The notes: a model not told the origin generated them from the sequence alone. A stretch of DNA of 64,000 bases from Thalassotalea euphylliae (GCF_003390375.1 NZ_QUOT01000001.1:2604001-2668000); one strand, 5' to 3'; positions 1-9,262 are shown, counted from the first letter of the stretch. Numbers and translations are program-made.

Positions 1-801
1 AGCCTTAGAATTTTTTATCAGCTCCGTCTTGTAACACGCTACATTGAAGAGCACCGCAACAAAGTGTTCATCGAGTTTATTGAGCTTTCTAGAGCCATCT
101 ATAAACTTATTTAACGCGAGTAGCCCCTTGTTAAGATCATCAAACTTATGCCTATATAATCTTCCCAACATTATTGCGGCTTTTCTCCAGAAATGCCGAG
201 GTAGCGTTACCCCTTTATCCATTAAATCTTCGAGGTCATCAACAATGTGTTGAATATCTGACCGCGATTTATCTAGTTTCATTTCAAGCACGTTGTATGC
301 TTGGCTTATAATATCTGATGCGATAACTTCTAAACTCGCTTTTTCTCTAGCTGTATCTATGCGAGAAAAAAGGTTTTCTTCCATTTGTCTCGCGGATTTT
401 TGAAATTGATTTTCAATGCTGTATTTCACTTTGTCTAAGAATCGGCTTCCACCATACCCACCAATTACGTATAAGCTGATTAGAAATAGCTGATTTTCAT
501 CTGTCAATTCAAGCTTGAATTGATTCAGAGAGAATAAAGAAAGCGTGACTGCGAATGCTCCTCCAACACCATGAAGAGTGTGTGTGAAACCTATCCATAC
601 TAGTTCTCTAAATGAAAGTTCTACTTTATCGTAAAGAGGATGAGCTCTATATCCCACATGGTGGCTATTATGGTTACTTTCAGTACTTTTCGAATCCCTT
701 ATAAGATCAAATCGATTGAGAAATTCGAGTATTCCACCAAAGGCTCCCGCAAGAAATATCATTATTAGATGAATACCCAATACAAAACTTTCAATTGGCA
801 T
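1..801 (-). CDS. Membrane protein of unknown function, 3' end beyond window
   Basis: The reading frame opens at an ATG at 801 and runs off the left edge, giving 267 visible residues. The N-terminal half holds about three hydrophobic segments (roughly residues 5-30, 65-90 and 103-120), the second and third glycine-rich. A charged, probably helical cytoplasmic region follows, ending in a helix-pair-like stretch (VAVLFNVACYKTEL) reminiscent of TPR repeats. The start lies 11 bp inside the end of the upstream metallo-beta-lactamase-fold gene, so the two genes are almost certainly translationally coupled. I do not recognise the family. TPR similarity is a weak impression only. Confidence 0.7.
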   Translation of the reverse strand, partial: MPIESFVLGIHLIMIFLAGAFGGILEFLNRFDLIRDSKSTESNHNSHHVGYRAHPLYDKVELSFRELVWIGFTHTLHGVGGAFAVTLSLFSLNQFKLELTDENQLFLISLYVIGGYGGSRFLDKVKYSIENQFQKSARQMEENLFSRIDTAREKASLEVIASDIISQAYNVLEMKLDKSRSDIQHIVDDLEDLMDKGVTLPRHFWRKAAIMLGRLYRHKFDDLNKGLLALNKFIDGSRKLNKLDEHFVAVLFNVACYKTELIKNSKA

Positions 802-1999
802 TTATAAACTCCTCTGAAAACTCAATATTCCCCAGAAGCTCGGTCTTTATCTGGAGATCTTTGCCGTCGGTAATGAAACGAATGTTACCTGCTGTTTGTG
901 TTTGTAAAATCGCTTTATTGGTACTAGCGGAGTGCCAAACGTATTGACTATTTGTGTCTTTGAGTCCTGCAATATAATTAAAAGCATGTTGAGTTGTCGG
1001 TAATAAAACCTCAAGCTTTGATGTGATTGTGTTGTGAGGATGCCAATATCGATTATTATGTCCAGAACTAATAACCGCAATTGAAGCTGTTAATGAAGAT
1101 AGCCATCTATTAGAGCTAGAAGTTACGCCACTACCATGATGACCTATCGTAATTAAATCATGAGATAGTTCTTTAGAGCTAATGTGGTTTTTCTCTAAAA
1201 TATAGCTTTCAGTTTCTGTTGTCGCATCACCCACAAAAAGTGCTTCAAATTCACCGTATGTAACACTCATGACAATACTCATAGTGTTTTTACGTGATTT
1301 TTTAGCCTTTGACACAAGCCCAGCAGACAAAAAATTAACTTTTGCATCACCACAGTCTAAGTGTTCTAAGTTACGATCGGTTTCATTCTTAATAGAATAG
1401 GATTTCACAGTAGATAGCCAGCCCCAGAAATATCTAGAGTAGTCATCTTGTTCGCCAACGTAGAACACCTTATCGATAAGAAATGTCTCGGATAAGAATG
1501 GCAATAGTCCATAGTGGTCAATATCTGGATGGCTCACGATGGCATAATGCAACCTTCTTGAGTAGTGATCGGTGGCTAGCAACAAGGACTCTCTATAGAT
1601 CTCGTCGGTACGCTTTGAACCCGAACCCGCATCAAACAAAACATTTTTGCCGTTTGGGCAGAGGATTAAATAGGAGTCTCCTTGCCCGACATTGAACGCG
1701 TGTATCTCTAAACGCTCGTGACTTCTTACTTTCTCAACCCACTTTTTGTGAACAAACCCCTCACGACCCTCTATTTCAACTTTGTACCAATGCGCTAGCT
1801 CTTCAACGATATTGAGCTCTATGTCATGCGATACAGACATAATCACCTTTTCGTTCTTAGAAGGCTTTTCAAGAATGCCTAGCCTAAAATTATCGCTTAT
1901 CGTTGGCTTAACTTTGTTTTTCTCTTCAAAGTCTTTTGCCGAAGCTATTGAATATAATATTAAACCGCACATCAGTATGTATGCCTTGAAGCAGTCCAT
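791..1999 (-). CDS. Secreted SH3b + ComEC-like metallo-beta-lactamase-fold hydrolase
   Basis: A 402-residue protein with a signal peptide (residues 1-21, cleavage after ASA), a bacterial SH3-like segment (about 38-92, ending in GFVHKKWVEKV) and a metallo-beta-lactamase fold of the ComEC C-terminal type. Metal-ligand motifs are SHPDIDH (156-162), GDA (257-259) and GHHGS (286-290), so the active site looks intact. In ComEC this fold is a nuclease domain; stand-alone secreted members have little known function. A clear AAGGAAC ribosome site precedes the start. It overlaps the following membrane-protein gene by 11 bp. The 214-bp upstream gap holds an AT-rich inverted repeat (2088-2110) of unknown role. 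Fold call is firm; substrate is unknown. Confidence 0.85.
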   Translation of the reverse strand: MDCFKAYILMCGLILYSIASAKDFEEKNKVKPTISDNFRLGILEKPSKNEKVIMSVSHDIELNIVEELAHWYKVEIEGREGFVHKKWVEKVRSHERLEIHAFNVGQGDSYLILCPNGKNVLFDAGSGSKRTDEIYRESLLLATDHYSRRLHYAIVSHPDIDHYGLLPFLSETFLIDKVFYVGEQDDYSRYFWGWLSTVKSYSIKNETDRNLEHLDCGDAKVNFLSAGLVSKAKKSRKNTMSIVMSVTYGEFEALFVGDATTETESYILEKNHISSKELSHDLITIGHHGSGVTSSSNRWLSSLTASIAVISSGHNNRYWHPHNTITSKLEVLLPTTQHAFNYIAGLKDTNSQYVWHSASTNKAILQTQTAGNIRFITDGKDLQIKTELLGNIEFSEEFINAN

Positions 2000-2213
2000 A
2001 GCAAAAGTTCCTTTATGAGCGGTATGTGAAAATTGTCAAATGTCTCTAGAGAGTGTCAAGTTTCACATATGCATCTGTTTTCATTATATGATAAAAATAA
2101 AATTTATCATTTATCTAATAACTACTTAGGCCATAAGTAAGCTTTTGTGTTTTGAAGTTCGATAACTCAAAACTTAAGCATTACGTTAGTTTTGAATCCT
2201 AAAACTATATTCG

Positions 2214-4487
2214 CTAACCTATTACATGTTGATATTCTTCATTGTTTTTTTTGTAGGACACTACAACTGCTCCCTTGATTCCTTGCGCAAATGCCTGGTT
2301 GTCTCGTTTAGCAATCGCAAGTAGGGCTCCAACAAATCTAATATAGAACATATTACTGCCAAGGTACTTCATTCCATCGTATGCTTTCTCAATATGATTA
2401 TGATGCTTCTTATAGGTTATAGCGTTGTTAAGAGCATTTAGACCTTTGAAGAACTGATTTAAGCGCAATTGCCACTTAGGGTGCTTAGCGAGGGTATACA
2501 AAAAGGTGCCAGGCGAATCTTTAGCACTCTTTTTATATTCAAATTTAGCAAGTGATTCGTTAATCTCAGCTAGACTGTCTTCCCATGAATAGTTGTAGGG
2601 GTACTTTTTCCCATTGCTCAGTAAGTGGGAGAACATATCACCAAATATCCTCTCTCTAGCGTCTGGGAAGTCTCTAAACGGAATATCTTGAAAAGACAAA
2701 GCTCTCGCCAAAGCCTTACCAATTTGCTTATCATCAAAGCTACAAAGTTCTGCCACAATTGCTTCAAAATAATCATGATCAATACTGCACGTGGTGACAC
2801 AAACTACATTATCGGCGTCTTCTATAGCATTTTCTAAGGCCTCGAAAGCCGATTGTCGCTGTTGAGCACTGATAATGCCCCATGCCTGAGCCAAATCAAT
2901 AGCCTTAGTTGAACTGAAGTCTTCACCCTTGGTTTCTAACGCAACTAAAAAACCAACTTGAAATTCATCTACTGTAGGGTTCTTATTACTGGAGAAGTCT
3001 TCCATATGTGCATCAAAATCATAGTAGTACCTTGAGTGCTTCCCACCATACAGTTTGCTGTAGCCACGTCTTGCATCAAATGTGAGCATCTTGTTTTTAT
3101 CGATATTGTAGGTGGTCTTCGTTTCTATTTGCTCAAAACTCTTACCAAACATTTTTCGATCACCTAGTGAGAAAGAGAAACCATACGAGGTGTCTTTTGA
3201 TATGGTCTTTTGATTAAAAAACGACTTTAAGTTGCTTGGGTCATCCTCGACAATTTTCTCTAGCACGTCGGTAAAATTACCTTTAATGGCACTTTCGTGG
3301 ATGCTTTTTAAAGTGGTATTTTGCCCTGTATTTGGTAGTAAAGCTTCAAGGAGTGAATCGTACTGCGTGACGCGTTTGTATTGATAGTCAAACGCGGCCG
3401 CAGCTTTTGAGGTCGCTATTTCTTTGATGTTTTGTTGGAGTTCGGCTTTGACTTCTGATAATTGCTCGCCGAGCGCTGCAATATCTTTACTAGCTGCATC
3501 TAATCCAAGCTTACTAAAAAGTTGATCGACATATGGTTTAATCTCATCTGAGAGATCATTATATCTCACCTTAGATTGCAGCTCAGATTCAACAGTAGCG
3601 ATAATACTTTGACCCTGGCTTAAGGCACGTTCTGGAAATTTAAATAGCTGATCTAGGTGTTCATTCATGAACTTTTCAGCATTCTCTGGGGAGGTAAATT
3701 CTGCAGAGGCTGAAATATTAGCATTTGCACCAAAAGTATATGCGGAGCCTTTTTTCAAGCCAACGTAATAGTCTTCATTCGTTGGGCGAGCAAAGACTAC
3801 TTTAAAGCCGCCAAATACCCTTAATTTCATGCCAACAGTAGCACTGGCATTGACAGTTAAATTTAGTGCTTCGTCATCAATAACCTCGCTCAATAAGTTT
3901 AATGAATCAGTCAGCAATTCTGACCAAGAGAAGCTAGCGCCAACTGCTAACTCGCCTGATACATCGATATCGAGAGCATCTCCTACGTTGAGCGATTCCA
4001 CATCATCAAATGAAAAAATTACTGGAAATGCTTTAAGGTCATCGCTTAAGGACTTTAATAATTGCTGACTACGATCATGGCGCAAATAAGCGCCAAGTGA
4101 AAACCCAGCAGAAATATCAAAATTAAACCCTAGCTCACCAAGAGGGAGAGCACCCTTTGCTTGGCCTTCAGCCTCAAACCTGTATTGGCAGTGTGGTTTG
4201 TTGGCGTCAAAGGTTAGTGGTTTGGATAATTGTTCTGCAACGACAGAACTACTAGTGACATTAACAACGGGATCTTTTGCCAAATCATCCACAGAGTTCA
4301 AAACATGAAAAGCAAATTTTCCGGTAAGGTTGATACTGACATTAGTTCCATATCGAACGACGTTACTGGTATCGTCAAGCTCAAATGACAAAGGTGATGT
4401 GTGAGGGTAGTCATTCAAAGAGTCAGTGAAAACCTTATACTTTTCTAAACTCGTGATTAAATGTTCAGACTCCAGTAATCTAGGCAT
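2214..4487 (-). CDS. Large protein of unknown family (757 aa)
   Basis: I do not recognise this protein. It has no signal peptide and no clear membrane segment. Residues ~25-250 look beta-rich, with alternating polar and hydrophobic residues and repeated phrases such as DVSGELAVGASFSW and GANANISASAEF. A helical, coiled-coil-like stretch follows (~290-400, with SEVKAELQQNIKEIATSKAAAAF). A second beta region (~445-520) contains GYSKLYGGKHSRYYYDF, and the C-terminal 230 residues look helical. The beta-then-helix plan would suit a self-assembling or membrane-inserting protein, but that is speculation. It stands alone on the minus strand between gaps of 214 bp and 169 bp. Confidence 0.75.
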   Translation of the reverse strand: MPRLLESEHLITSLEKYKVFTDSLNDYPHTSPLSFELDDTSNVVRYGTNVSINLTGKFAFHVLNSVDDLAKDPVVNVTSSSVVAEQLSKPLTFDANKPHCQYRFEAEGQAKGALPLGELGFNFDISAGFSLGAYLRHDRSQQLLKSLSDDLKAFPVIFSFDDVESLNVGDALDIDVSGELAVGASFSWSELLTDSLNLLSEVIDDEALNLTVNASATVGMKLRVFGGFKVVFARPTNEDYYVGLKKGSAYTFGANANISASAEFTSPENAEKFMNEHLDQLFKFPERALSQGQSIIATVESELQSKVRYNDLSDEIKPYVDQLFSKLGLDAASKDIAALGEQLSEVKAELQQNIKEIATSKAAAAFDYQYKRVTQYDSLLEALLPNTGQNTTLKSIHESAIKGNFTDVLEKIVEDDPSNLKSFFNQKTISKDTSYGFSFSLGDRKMFGKSFEQIETKTTYNIDKNKMLTFDARRGYSKLYGGKHSRYYYDFDAHMEDFSSNKNPTVDEFQVGFLVALETKGEDFSSTKAIDLAQAWGIISAQQRQSAFEALENAIEDADNVVCVTTCSIDHDYFEAIVAELCSFDDKQIGKALARALSFQDIPFRDFPDARERIFGDMFSHLLSNGKKYPYNYSWEDSLAEINESLAKFEYKKSAKDSPGTFLYTLAKHPKWQLRLNQFFKGLNALNNAITYKKHHNHIEKAYDGMKYLGSNMFYIRFVGALLAIAKRDNQAFAQGIKGAVVVSYKKNNEEYQHVIG

Positions 4488-4656
4488 GCGAAAGTTCCTT
4501 TTAGTGGAAGACCGACATCCATCTGGTCAGCAATATAATAGGGTTAACTAATCCTGTTTAGTTTTCTTCTCTAAAAAGCCAAAGTTTGATTATACCGTGG
4601 CTGGAAATATTTTTATTCAAGACGAAAAGTTTGAGCTTAGCAAGTTATCTGAAAAA

Positions 4657-5547
4657 TTAAGCTGCAGAATTGGGTTTATTGTTCCATTCAACTCCGTCTT
4701 TGCTATCACAAAAACTTTTTATATCTTCATCAACAAACTTGAATTTATCATTTTTTATAGCTTCTTCAGAGTTAGCGTAAATAGAATATATGCAGTTACT
4801 TCCATTTTTAGTTACGTAGATAAATGCACTGTTTCTGCGCATGAAATATGCGTCACTTGTTTCAAGAAATATCTTCGCTGTGATTGTTTTACCTCGAATA
4901 CTGACTTGCGTGCACTGCCTGAGTTTTTGTCTACCTTTCATCTCTTGTGTAATGGGGACGCAAAATTTTTGTTCCATCTCTTTAGCCACAAAATTTTCTC
5001 CCAAGACATAACCTACTAACGTCGGAAAAACAAACACTGACACTAGAAAAGGAATCATGTAACACGCTAACAATACGGAAAGAATGGCAGCATATGCGCC
5101 ACTGATAATGGCAATTGGAGACAAAATCAGAGAGCTAAATGTTTTTTCTATGATGGCATGTCGTGAAAAGGAGATACTTGATAAATAATTCTTTACTTTC
5201 AAGCTGTTGCGATACATCAGCGGTGGAATAACGCCGATACAAAGTAGCACAACAAGAAGACCATAACTCTCACTGAGTTTGTGTAATACTGTCGGCCAAT
5301 ACTCCAAGTTTTCAAATAAAGAGAAAGCGTGTAAATAACCTAATACAGCAGAGTTAAATATTTCTCTAACTTCGTAGTTTCCCGACAAGTTGCCTAAATT
5401 CATCGTTAGAATGATGCCTTTTTGATAACCAACACCAAAAAGTCCTGAAACGATTGCCGTTAACCCCGTTATTTTTAGGTAAAGCGTTGTAAGGCTCCCT
5501 TTGCTGTGGCTTGCTGCTTGGCTTGAACGGGGGCTGTTGTCATCCAT
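4657..5547 (-). CDS. Multi-pass membrane protein of unknown function
   Basis: A 296-residue protein with about four hydrophobic segments: ~25-45 (ITGLTAIVSGLFGVGY), ~94-112 (YGLLVVLLCIGVIPPLMY), ~135-155 and ~158-182 (LACYMIPFLVSVFVFPTLV). A soluble C-terminal domain of ~110 residues contains several cysteines (KFCVPITQ, LRQCTQV, SNCIYSIY, KSFCDSK). The N-terminus is Ser-rich and polar. No family was recognised. The gene is monocistronic on the minus strand, downstream of an 800-bp non-coding stretch. Paired cysteines in the C-terminal domain would fit a periplasmic or disulfide-bonded domain, but topology is not certain. Confidence 0.7.
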   Translation of the reverse strand: MDDNSPRSSQAASHSKGSLTTLYLKITGLTAIVSGLFGVGYQKGIILTMNLGNLSGNYEVREIFNSAVLGYLHAFSLFENLEYWPTVLHKLSESYGLLVVLLCIGVIPPLMYRNSLKVKNYLSSISFSRHAIIEKTFSSLILSPIAIISGAYAAILSVLLACYMIPFLVSVFVFPTLVGYVLGENFVAKEMEQKFCVPITQEMKGRQKLRQCTQVSIRGKTITAKIFLETSDAYFMRRNSAFIYVTKNGSNCIYSIYANSEEAIKNDKFKFVDEDIKSFCDSKDGVEWNNKPNSAA

Positions 5548-6354
5548 GTTAAATTACTCCTGTATATAGATACTGATAGCTGAACTTTTCAAATATTACA
5601 TTTTACTGCTTCTTACTAGACTAACTCTGTGCTTAGTTGGTTGGCTATGTCTATGATGGTGCGTCATCTTTTTCAAACTAGAAAGAAAATAATATGTGGT
5701 TTTGTATAAGAGTTAGATTGTGAAGAACTGATTCTAGGATAGGGTATTACTTTTGCTTCTCTGCTCGGAATCTACTAATTCAGAAGCACGTTTTGCATTA
5801 CGCTTAAGGGCATCTGACCGCATTGTTTCCTTAGGATCAGATACTAGTGTTCCTCAACTGGTCACTCTTTGGGACTTAACTTTGCTATCTTTTAGTCTAT
5901 CGAAAAGCTCGAAATATTCTTTTGTGAATGTAAAACAATTGAAAAACATTAAGCGCTAATAAAAATTACAATATTTTTGATAATAGCCACGATGCTAACT
6001 TCTGTCTATCAGAAAAGTGTAAGTGTAAAAAGCGATGATTTATATGAGCTTAAATTGGTCTATTGAGCTCAGTTAAATGCAGCCCAATAATGCCTAAAAG
6101 ACATAAGTACCGTTTTCTCAAGCACGTAGCGACTATCGTTAGCGAGGAGCAATTTTGAGGCTACAACCTCCATAATGAGCGATACCTTACGCATGAACTT
6201 GAAATAGCTATAGCCACCTCCAACGAGAATCATTTGTTTAAAAATAAGAAGTTAGTCTCATTACGATGTTTACACAAAACATAAAGTCGGCTAGCATAAA
6301 AAGATGACATATTATGTCTTGTTTGGTGTTGAAATTTATAAAGGGTGTTGTGTT
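5548..6354. other. Non-coding stretch of ~800 bp
   Basis: No convincing gene was seen. A 68-codon frame at 5753-5959 on the plus strand has no ribosome site and no protein-like composition, so it was rejected. The part around 6085-6180 contains small GC-richer inverted segments (GAGG-CTACA-ACCTC near 6156) but nothing recognisable as an integron attC site, tRNA or terminator. It presumably holds promoters for the divergent flanking genes. Confidence 0.5.
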
Positions 6355-7089
6355 ATGTCAAATGATCCCATTAACGAAGAAAGTACTAAAGGGGAAGGAT
6401 TCACTGCCAAACTGTTTGGGCACGAAATTACAATTTGGGGAAATAATTATTTTCGCAATATTATGGTTTTTATTGGTGCCAGCATGCTGCTTTATATTAT
6501 GTTTCAAACTGAGGTGAACGAACTTTTTAGTAAAACATTCAACCGAGCTGAGTATGAGCAAAAGGAAAAATTTTCATTACATCACCAGTTTATTTCTCCA
6601 ATAATTACCGCATGGGACACTATTCATGATATAGATGATGTGTCCAAGAAAAACGTCAGGCTTGTAAGAGACAATATAGATGACGCAGTGCTAAGGTATG
6701 AAAACCTTAAAGTAGATAAGCTATCGATGGCTACTCAGATAACTTGGAAATATCACCTCGCTAGATTGAAAGTCATAGAGGCTGATAAAACATCTAAAAT
6801 AGCGCCACTGGACATGTCTGTGAAGTTGTTAGAGGAAGCGAAGACTAATAGTAACGATACTGATAATTTAACCGTAAAGGATATGGACTTCATAAATGGT
6901 ATTCAGATGAATACAAGGATAAAACGCACTCTACTAAACTCTTATGCACTGATGTATCATATCTCAAATGATGCCTCACACCGTATTTTGTCTGAACGCA
7001 TACTTAAGGATGTCGGTGGGTGTAAAGAGTTGATATCGATGTATTTTTATCACGAAAAGATCGCCAATTCTTTAGGGTGTAAGATATAA
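6355..7089 (+). CDS. Single-pass membrane protein of unknown function
   Basis: The frame is open from 6304, but the ATG at 6355 is preferred because AAAGGG lies 9 bp upstream and the resulting N-terminus (MSNDPINEESTKG) is natural. This gives 244 residues. One membrane segment (about residues 37-52 from this start, IMVFIGASMLLYIMFQ) separates a short polar N-terminus from a ~190-residue helical domain rich in Lys, Asp and Asn. No family was recognised. A strong hairpin terminator follows directly and is shared with the convergent small gene at 7133-7321. Confidence 0.65.
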   Translation: MSNDPINEESTKGEGFTAKLFGHEITIWGNNYFRNIMVFIGASMLLYIMFQTEVNELFSKTFNRAEYEQKEKFSLHHQFISPIITAWDTIHDIDDVSKKNVRLVRDNIDDAVLRYENLKVDKLSMATQITWKYHLARLKVIEADKTSKIAPLDMSVKLLEEAKTNSNDTDNLTVKDMDFINGIQMNTRIKRTLLNSYALMYHISNDASHRILSERILKDVGGCKELISMYFYHEKIANSLGCKI

Positions 7090-7091
7090 AC

Positions 7092-7125
7092 AAAAAAGGC
7101 TTTGAATTATTCAAAGCCTTTTTCT
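7092..7125. terminator. Bidirectional intrinsic terminator
   Basis: AAAAGGCTTTGAA and TTCAAAGCCTTTTT form a long stem around a very short loop, with A and T runs on both sides. It lies between two convergent genes and can serve both. Confidence 0.85.
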
Positions 7126-7132
7126 AAATACC

Positions 7133-7321
7133 TTAAGCTTGTCTCAGATAATTTCTTATTTTATCGAGAAAACTATCAACTGTTTTTGGCGGATCAAAAG
7201 TTCCTAAATCGTTACCTGTAATAATCTCTTCCTGCTTTAAGTTTTCGCTCTTATAGTCAACAGCGACAGCAACACTAGATAATACGATACACGTAACAAG
7301 AATTTTTAATTTCTTACCCAT
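7133..7321 (-). CDS. Small secreted protein
   Basis: A 62-residue frame begins with a textbook signal peptide (KK, then LKILVTCIVLSSVAVAV; cleavage near residue 20) and leaves a mature peptide of about 40 polar residues (contains TVDSFLDKIRNYLRQA). A strong ribosome site (AGGAAGGG) lies a few bases upstream, and a shared terminator lies downstream, so I consider it a real gene. No family is recognised. It faces away from the upstream endonuclease I gene by about 275 bp and need not be related to it. Confidence 0.6.
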   Translation of the reverse strand: MGKKLKILVTCIVLSSVAVAVDYKSENLKQEEIITGNDLGTFDPPKTVDSFLDKIRNYLRQA

Positions 7322-7597
7322 GGATTCCCTTCCTATTTTTTAATTTATATTTTTCTCATCTGTCGCTTGTGATTGTTTATTTTTAATTAAATCTTTCAAC
7401 AAAGCACAGATGATGCTCCTGAATTATGACACGCCTCACGTATTTGGCAAGTTTAACAACTAAATATTGGATTCCATAGACTGTTGTTGCAGCCCTACCT
7501 GACCTCTTTATTAACGAGCTAATGCTCACCATTTTCATACTTAAACCAATAACCTCAGTGGTAAAAACTTTATTATTTAAAATTTCATCATTCGAGC

Positions 7598-8410
7598 CTA
7601 TTGCTGCTCTTCACTAGTAAAATAATTACATTGTTTAGCAACAAAAGTATTTTCTAGACCCTGCTCGTCCTTTATTCTCTTGTTCCTCATACACTCCCAA
7701 TCATCTACTGGATCCAATTTATCCCATTGATGAAACATATCAATTTCCTCTATAGACAACTTGGCACCATGCTCTTTTACCATATGAAAGTAAACCCTAG
7801 CGATATCTCCTTTAACTTCATTTGAGGGCTCTGCTGTATCTATTTCAAAGTCTATTTCAAAATCACACTGGCCGTATTGCCTTTTCTCTCCTTGAATAAC
7901 TCCAAAGGAAAAATTTGATCTATCACCATTAAGTTCACCCACTGCAGGGGCTAGGTTATTCAAGTCATCATGAGCTCTCTTAAAACGCTTGTTTAATTTA
8001 TAAGCACATTTTCGACCCGACAAATATTTTCCATTTTTCTTTTTACACTGAGGAAAATCCTTCCTATTTTTCCATTCTTTTAGGTGACCACCAATAACTT
8101 GTGCAGGCACAATATGTTCCCACTCGATTCGGCTGACACGAGGGTTGATTTTGCCGCTTTTTGTTATAGGGTTCCTTGGCATATAACCACATGCTATTGG
8201 ATAAACCATCGTCTCGTGAAGATTGCCATCTGAGTCTTTATCGTTTTTGTCATCAAATACAAAGTCACAGCTACAATATAAAGTTTTGTTTCTATCGAAA
8301 TAGACAGCTTTTTCTGCTTTAGATTTCGCACTCGAAAAACTAGTCGGATATTTTGCTTGCGCAACAAAACAAAAAGAGAACATAAAAAAGAAAAGCCAAA
8401 TTTTCATCAT
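7598..8410 (-). CDS. Secreted endonuclease I (EndA/Dns family)
   Basis: A 270-residue protein with a signal peptide (1-19, MMKIWLFFFMFSFCFVAQA) and the endonuclease I fold. Motifs include CDF near residue 48, RIEWEHIVPAQ (94-104, catalytic His region), DDLNNLAPAVGELNGDRSN (~148-166) and eight or so cysteines, as is usual for this periplasmic or extracellular family. These enzymes cut DNA non-specifically and serve nutrient salvage or control of DNA uptake. The length is typical. The C-terminus extends slightly beyond the core domain. The gene appears monocistronic. Family call is firm; the symbol (endA versus dns) is not decided. Confidence 0.9.
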   Translation of the reverse strand: MMKIWLFFFMFSFCFVAQAKYPTSFSSAKSKAEKAVYFDRNKTLYCSCDFVFDDKNDKDSDGNLHETMVYPIACGYMPRNPITKSGKINPRVSRIEWEHIVPAQVIGGHLKEWKNRKDFPQCKKKNGKYLSGRKCAYKLNKRFKRAHDDLNNLAPAVGELNGDRSNFSFGVIQGEKRQYGQCDFEIDFEIDTAEPSNEVKGDIARVYFHMVKEHGAKLSIEEIDMFHQWDKLDPVDDWECMRNKRIKDEQGLENTFVAKQCNYFTSEEQQ

Positions 8411-8515
8411 ATTTTAAAACTCTAGGTTTACATCAAGAGAATGAGCTTATGTTTTGGGGTGAAAGATCTGATCACCGCAAAGGCATTTAGTTTAATTTCT
8501 TATGCGCAGCTTAGG

Positions 8516-8611
8516 TTAGTTGTCATACTGAGAATTTTTACACGTCCACTCTATATGATTATCAGGATCAAGTGCATTACTTCCATCTTCATTCGTGAAT
8601 GCCAAAAACAT
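8516..8611 (-). CDS. Possible 31-aa coupled ORF after the Lrp gene
   Basis: Immediately after the Lrp-family stop codon (TGA at 8613-8615) an ATG at 8611 opens a 31-codon frame ending at 8516. An AAGGGGG sequence 7-8 bp upstream could serve as ribosome site. The product (contains NEDGSNALDPDNHIEWTCK) looks protein-like rather than random, so it is either a small coupled gene or the 3' remnant of a lost gene. No homolog is recognised. Confidence 0.3.
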   Translation of the reverse strand: MFLAFTNEDGSNALDPDNHIEWTCKNSQYDN

Positions 8612-8612
8612 C

Positions 8613-9098
8613 TCATGCCCCCTTAAGACAAGAGGACTGGTTTAAAGGGAATGCAGAGAATGGTTTTATTTCTTTTAATACAAAAATACTCTGCATTTCT
8701 TTAATTCCAGGTAATCGGCGAATAACAGACATGGCAAAATCTGCATAAGAGTCTAGGTGTTGTGAAACAACCTGCAATAAAAAGTCTGCATCACCTCCAA
8801 TACTGTAACAAGCAACTACTGCATCAAGATCATGAACTTCTTTCTCAAACTTTTTCGCTTCATCTTCGCTATGGCTATCTATTGTGACTTTAATAAACAC
8901 CATTACACCTAGGCCTATTTTGCGTCGATCTAGAACAGTTCTATAGCTTTGAATAATCCCATTTTCTTCTAGTTGACGTACTTTCCTCCAACATGGCGAC
9001 GCAGACAAACCCACTCGATCTGCAAGTGTTTGGTTTGTCATTCGCGCATCTGTTTGTAAATTTGTCAAAATCTTAATATCTGTCTTGTTTAATGTCAT
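8613..9098 (-). CDS. Lrp/AsnC-family transcriptional regulator
   Basis: A 161-residue protein with an N-terminal winged helix-turn-helix (about 6-50: LTNLQTDARMTNQTLADRVG, then SASPCWRKVRQLEENG) and a C-terminal RAM/AsnC effector domain (~70-145, with YSIGGDADFLLQVVS). Members of this family bind amino acids and assemble into dimers or octamers on AT-rich DNA. The gene is divergent from the eight-gene metabolic cluster at 9263-15366, with 164 bp between them, so it most likely controls that cluster in response to an amino-acid-like effector, perhaps the pathway product. A near-palindrome sits in the shared promoter region. Confidence 0.92.
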   Translation of the reverse strand: MTLNKTDIKILTNLQTDARMTNQTLADRVGLSASPCWRKVRQLEENGIIQSYRTVLDRRKIGLGVMVFIKVTIDSHSEDEAKKFEKEVHDLDAVVACYSIGGDADFLLQVVSQHLDSYADFAMSVIRRLPGIKEMQSIFVLKEIKPFSAFPLNQSSCLKGA

Positions 9099-9132
9099 AT
9101 TTAGGTGGTTTCTTTCTTTTTGGTGTTAAATA

Positions 9133-9156
9133 ATGAAAAAAATATTCTTTTTTCAT
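9133..9156. promoter_or_regulatory. Candidate Lrp-family operator
   Basis: A 24-bp near-palindrome with 9-bp arms ATGAAAAAA / TTTTTTCAT around AATATT lies in the shared intergenic region, 35 bp from the regulator start. The size, symmetry and AT-rich centre match Lrp/AsnC operators in general. Binding is inferred. Confidence 0.45.
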
Positions 9157-9262
9157 GTTTAATTCAACAAATAAGAAAGCATTTTTCTCAAATTTTTTCG
9201 TATCATATTTTTCGCAATCACTTAGGAAGGTTGCTTATATGTAATTCGAAAAGGAACAAAGA

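Noticed and set aside
4597..5019. 140-codon plus-strand frame opposite the membrane-protein gene
   Set aside because: Lies almost wholly antisense to the better-supported minus-strand gene at 4657-5547.
5753..5959. 68-codon plus-strand frame in the 5.5-6.3 kb gap
   Set aside because: No ribosome site, Ser/Leu-rich random-looking composition and no recognisable motif.
6085..6180. Possible integron attC-like site
   Set aside because: Small inverted pieces exist, but the core-site consensus and paired R/L boxes could not be found.
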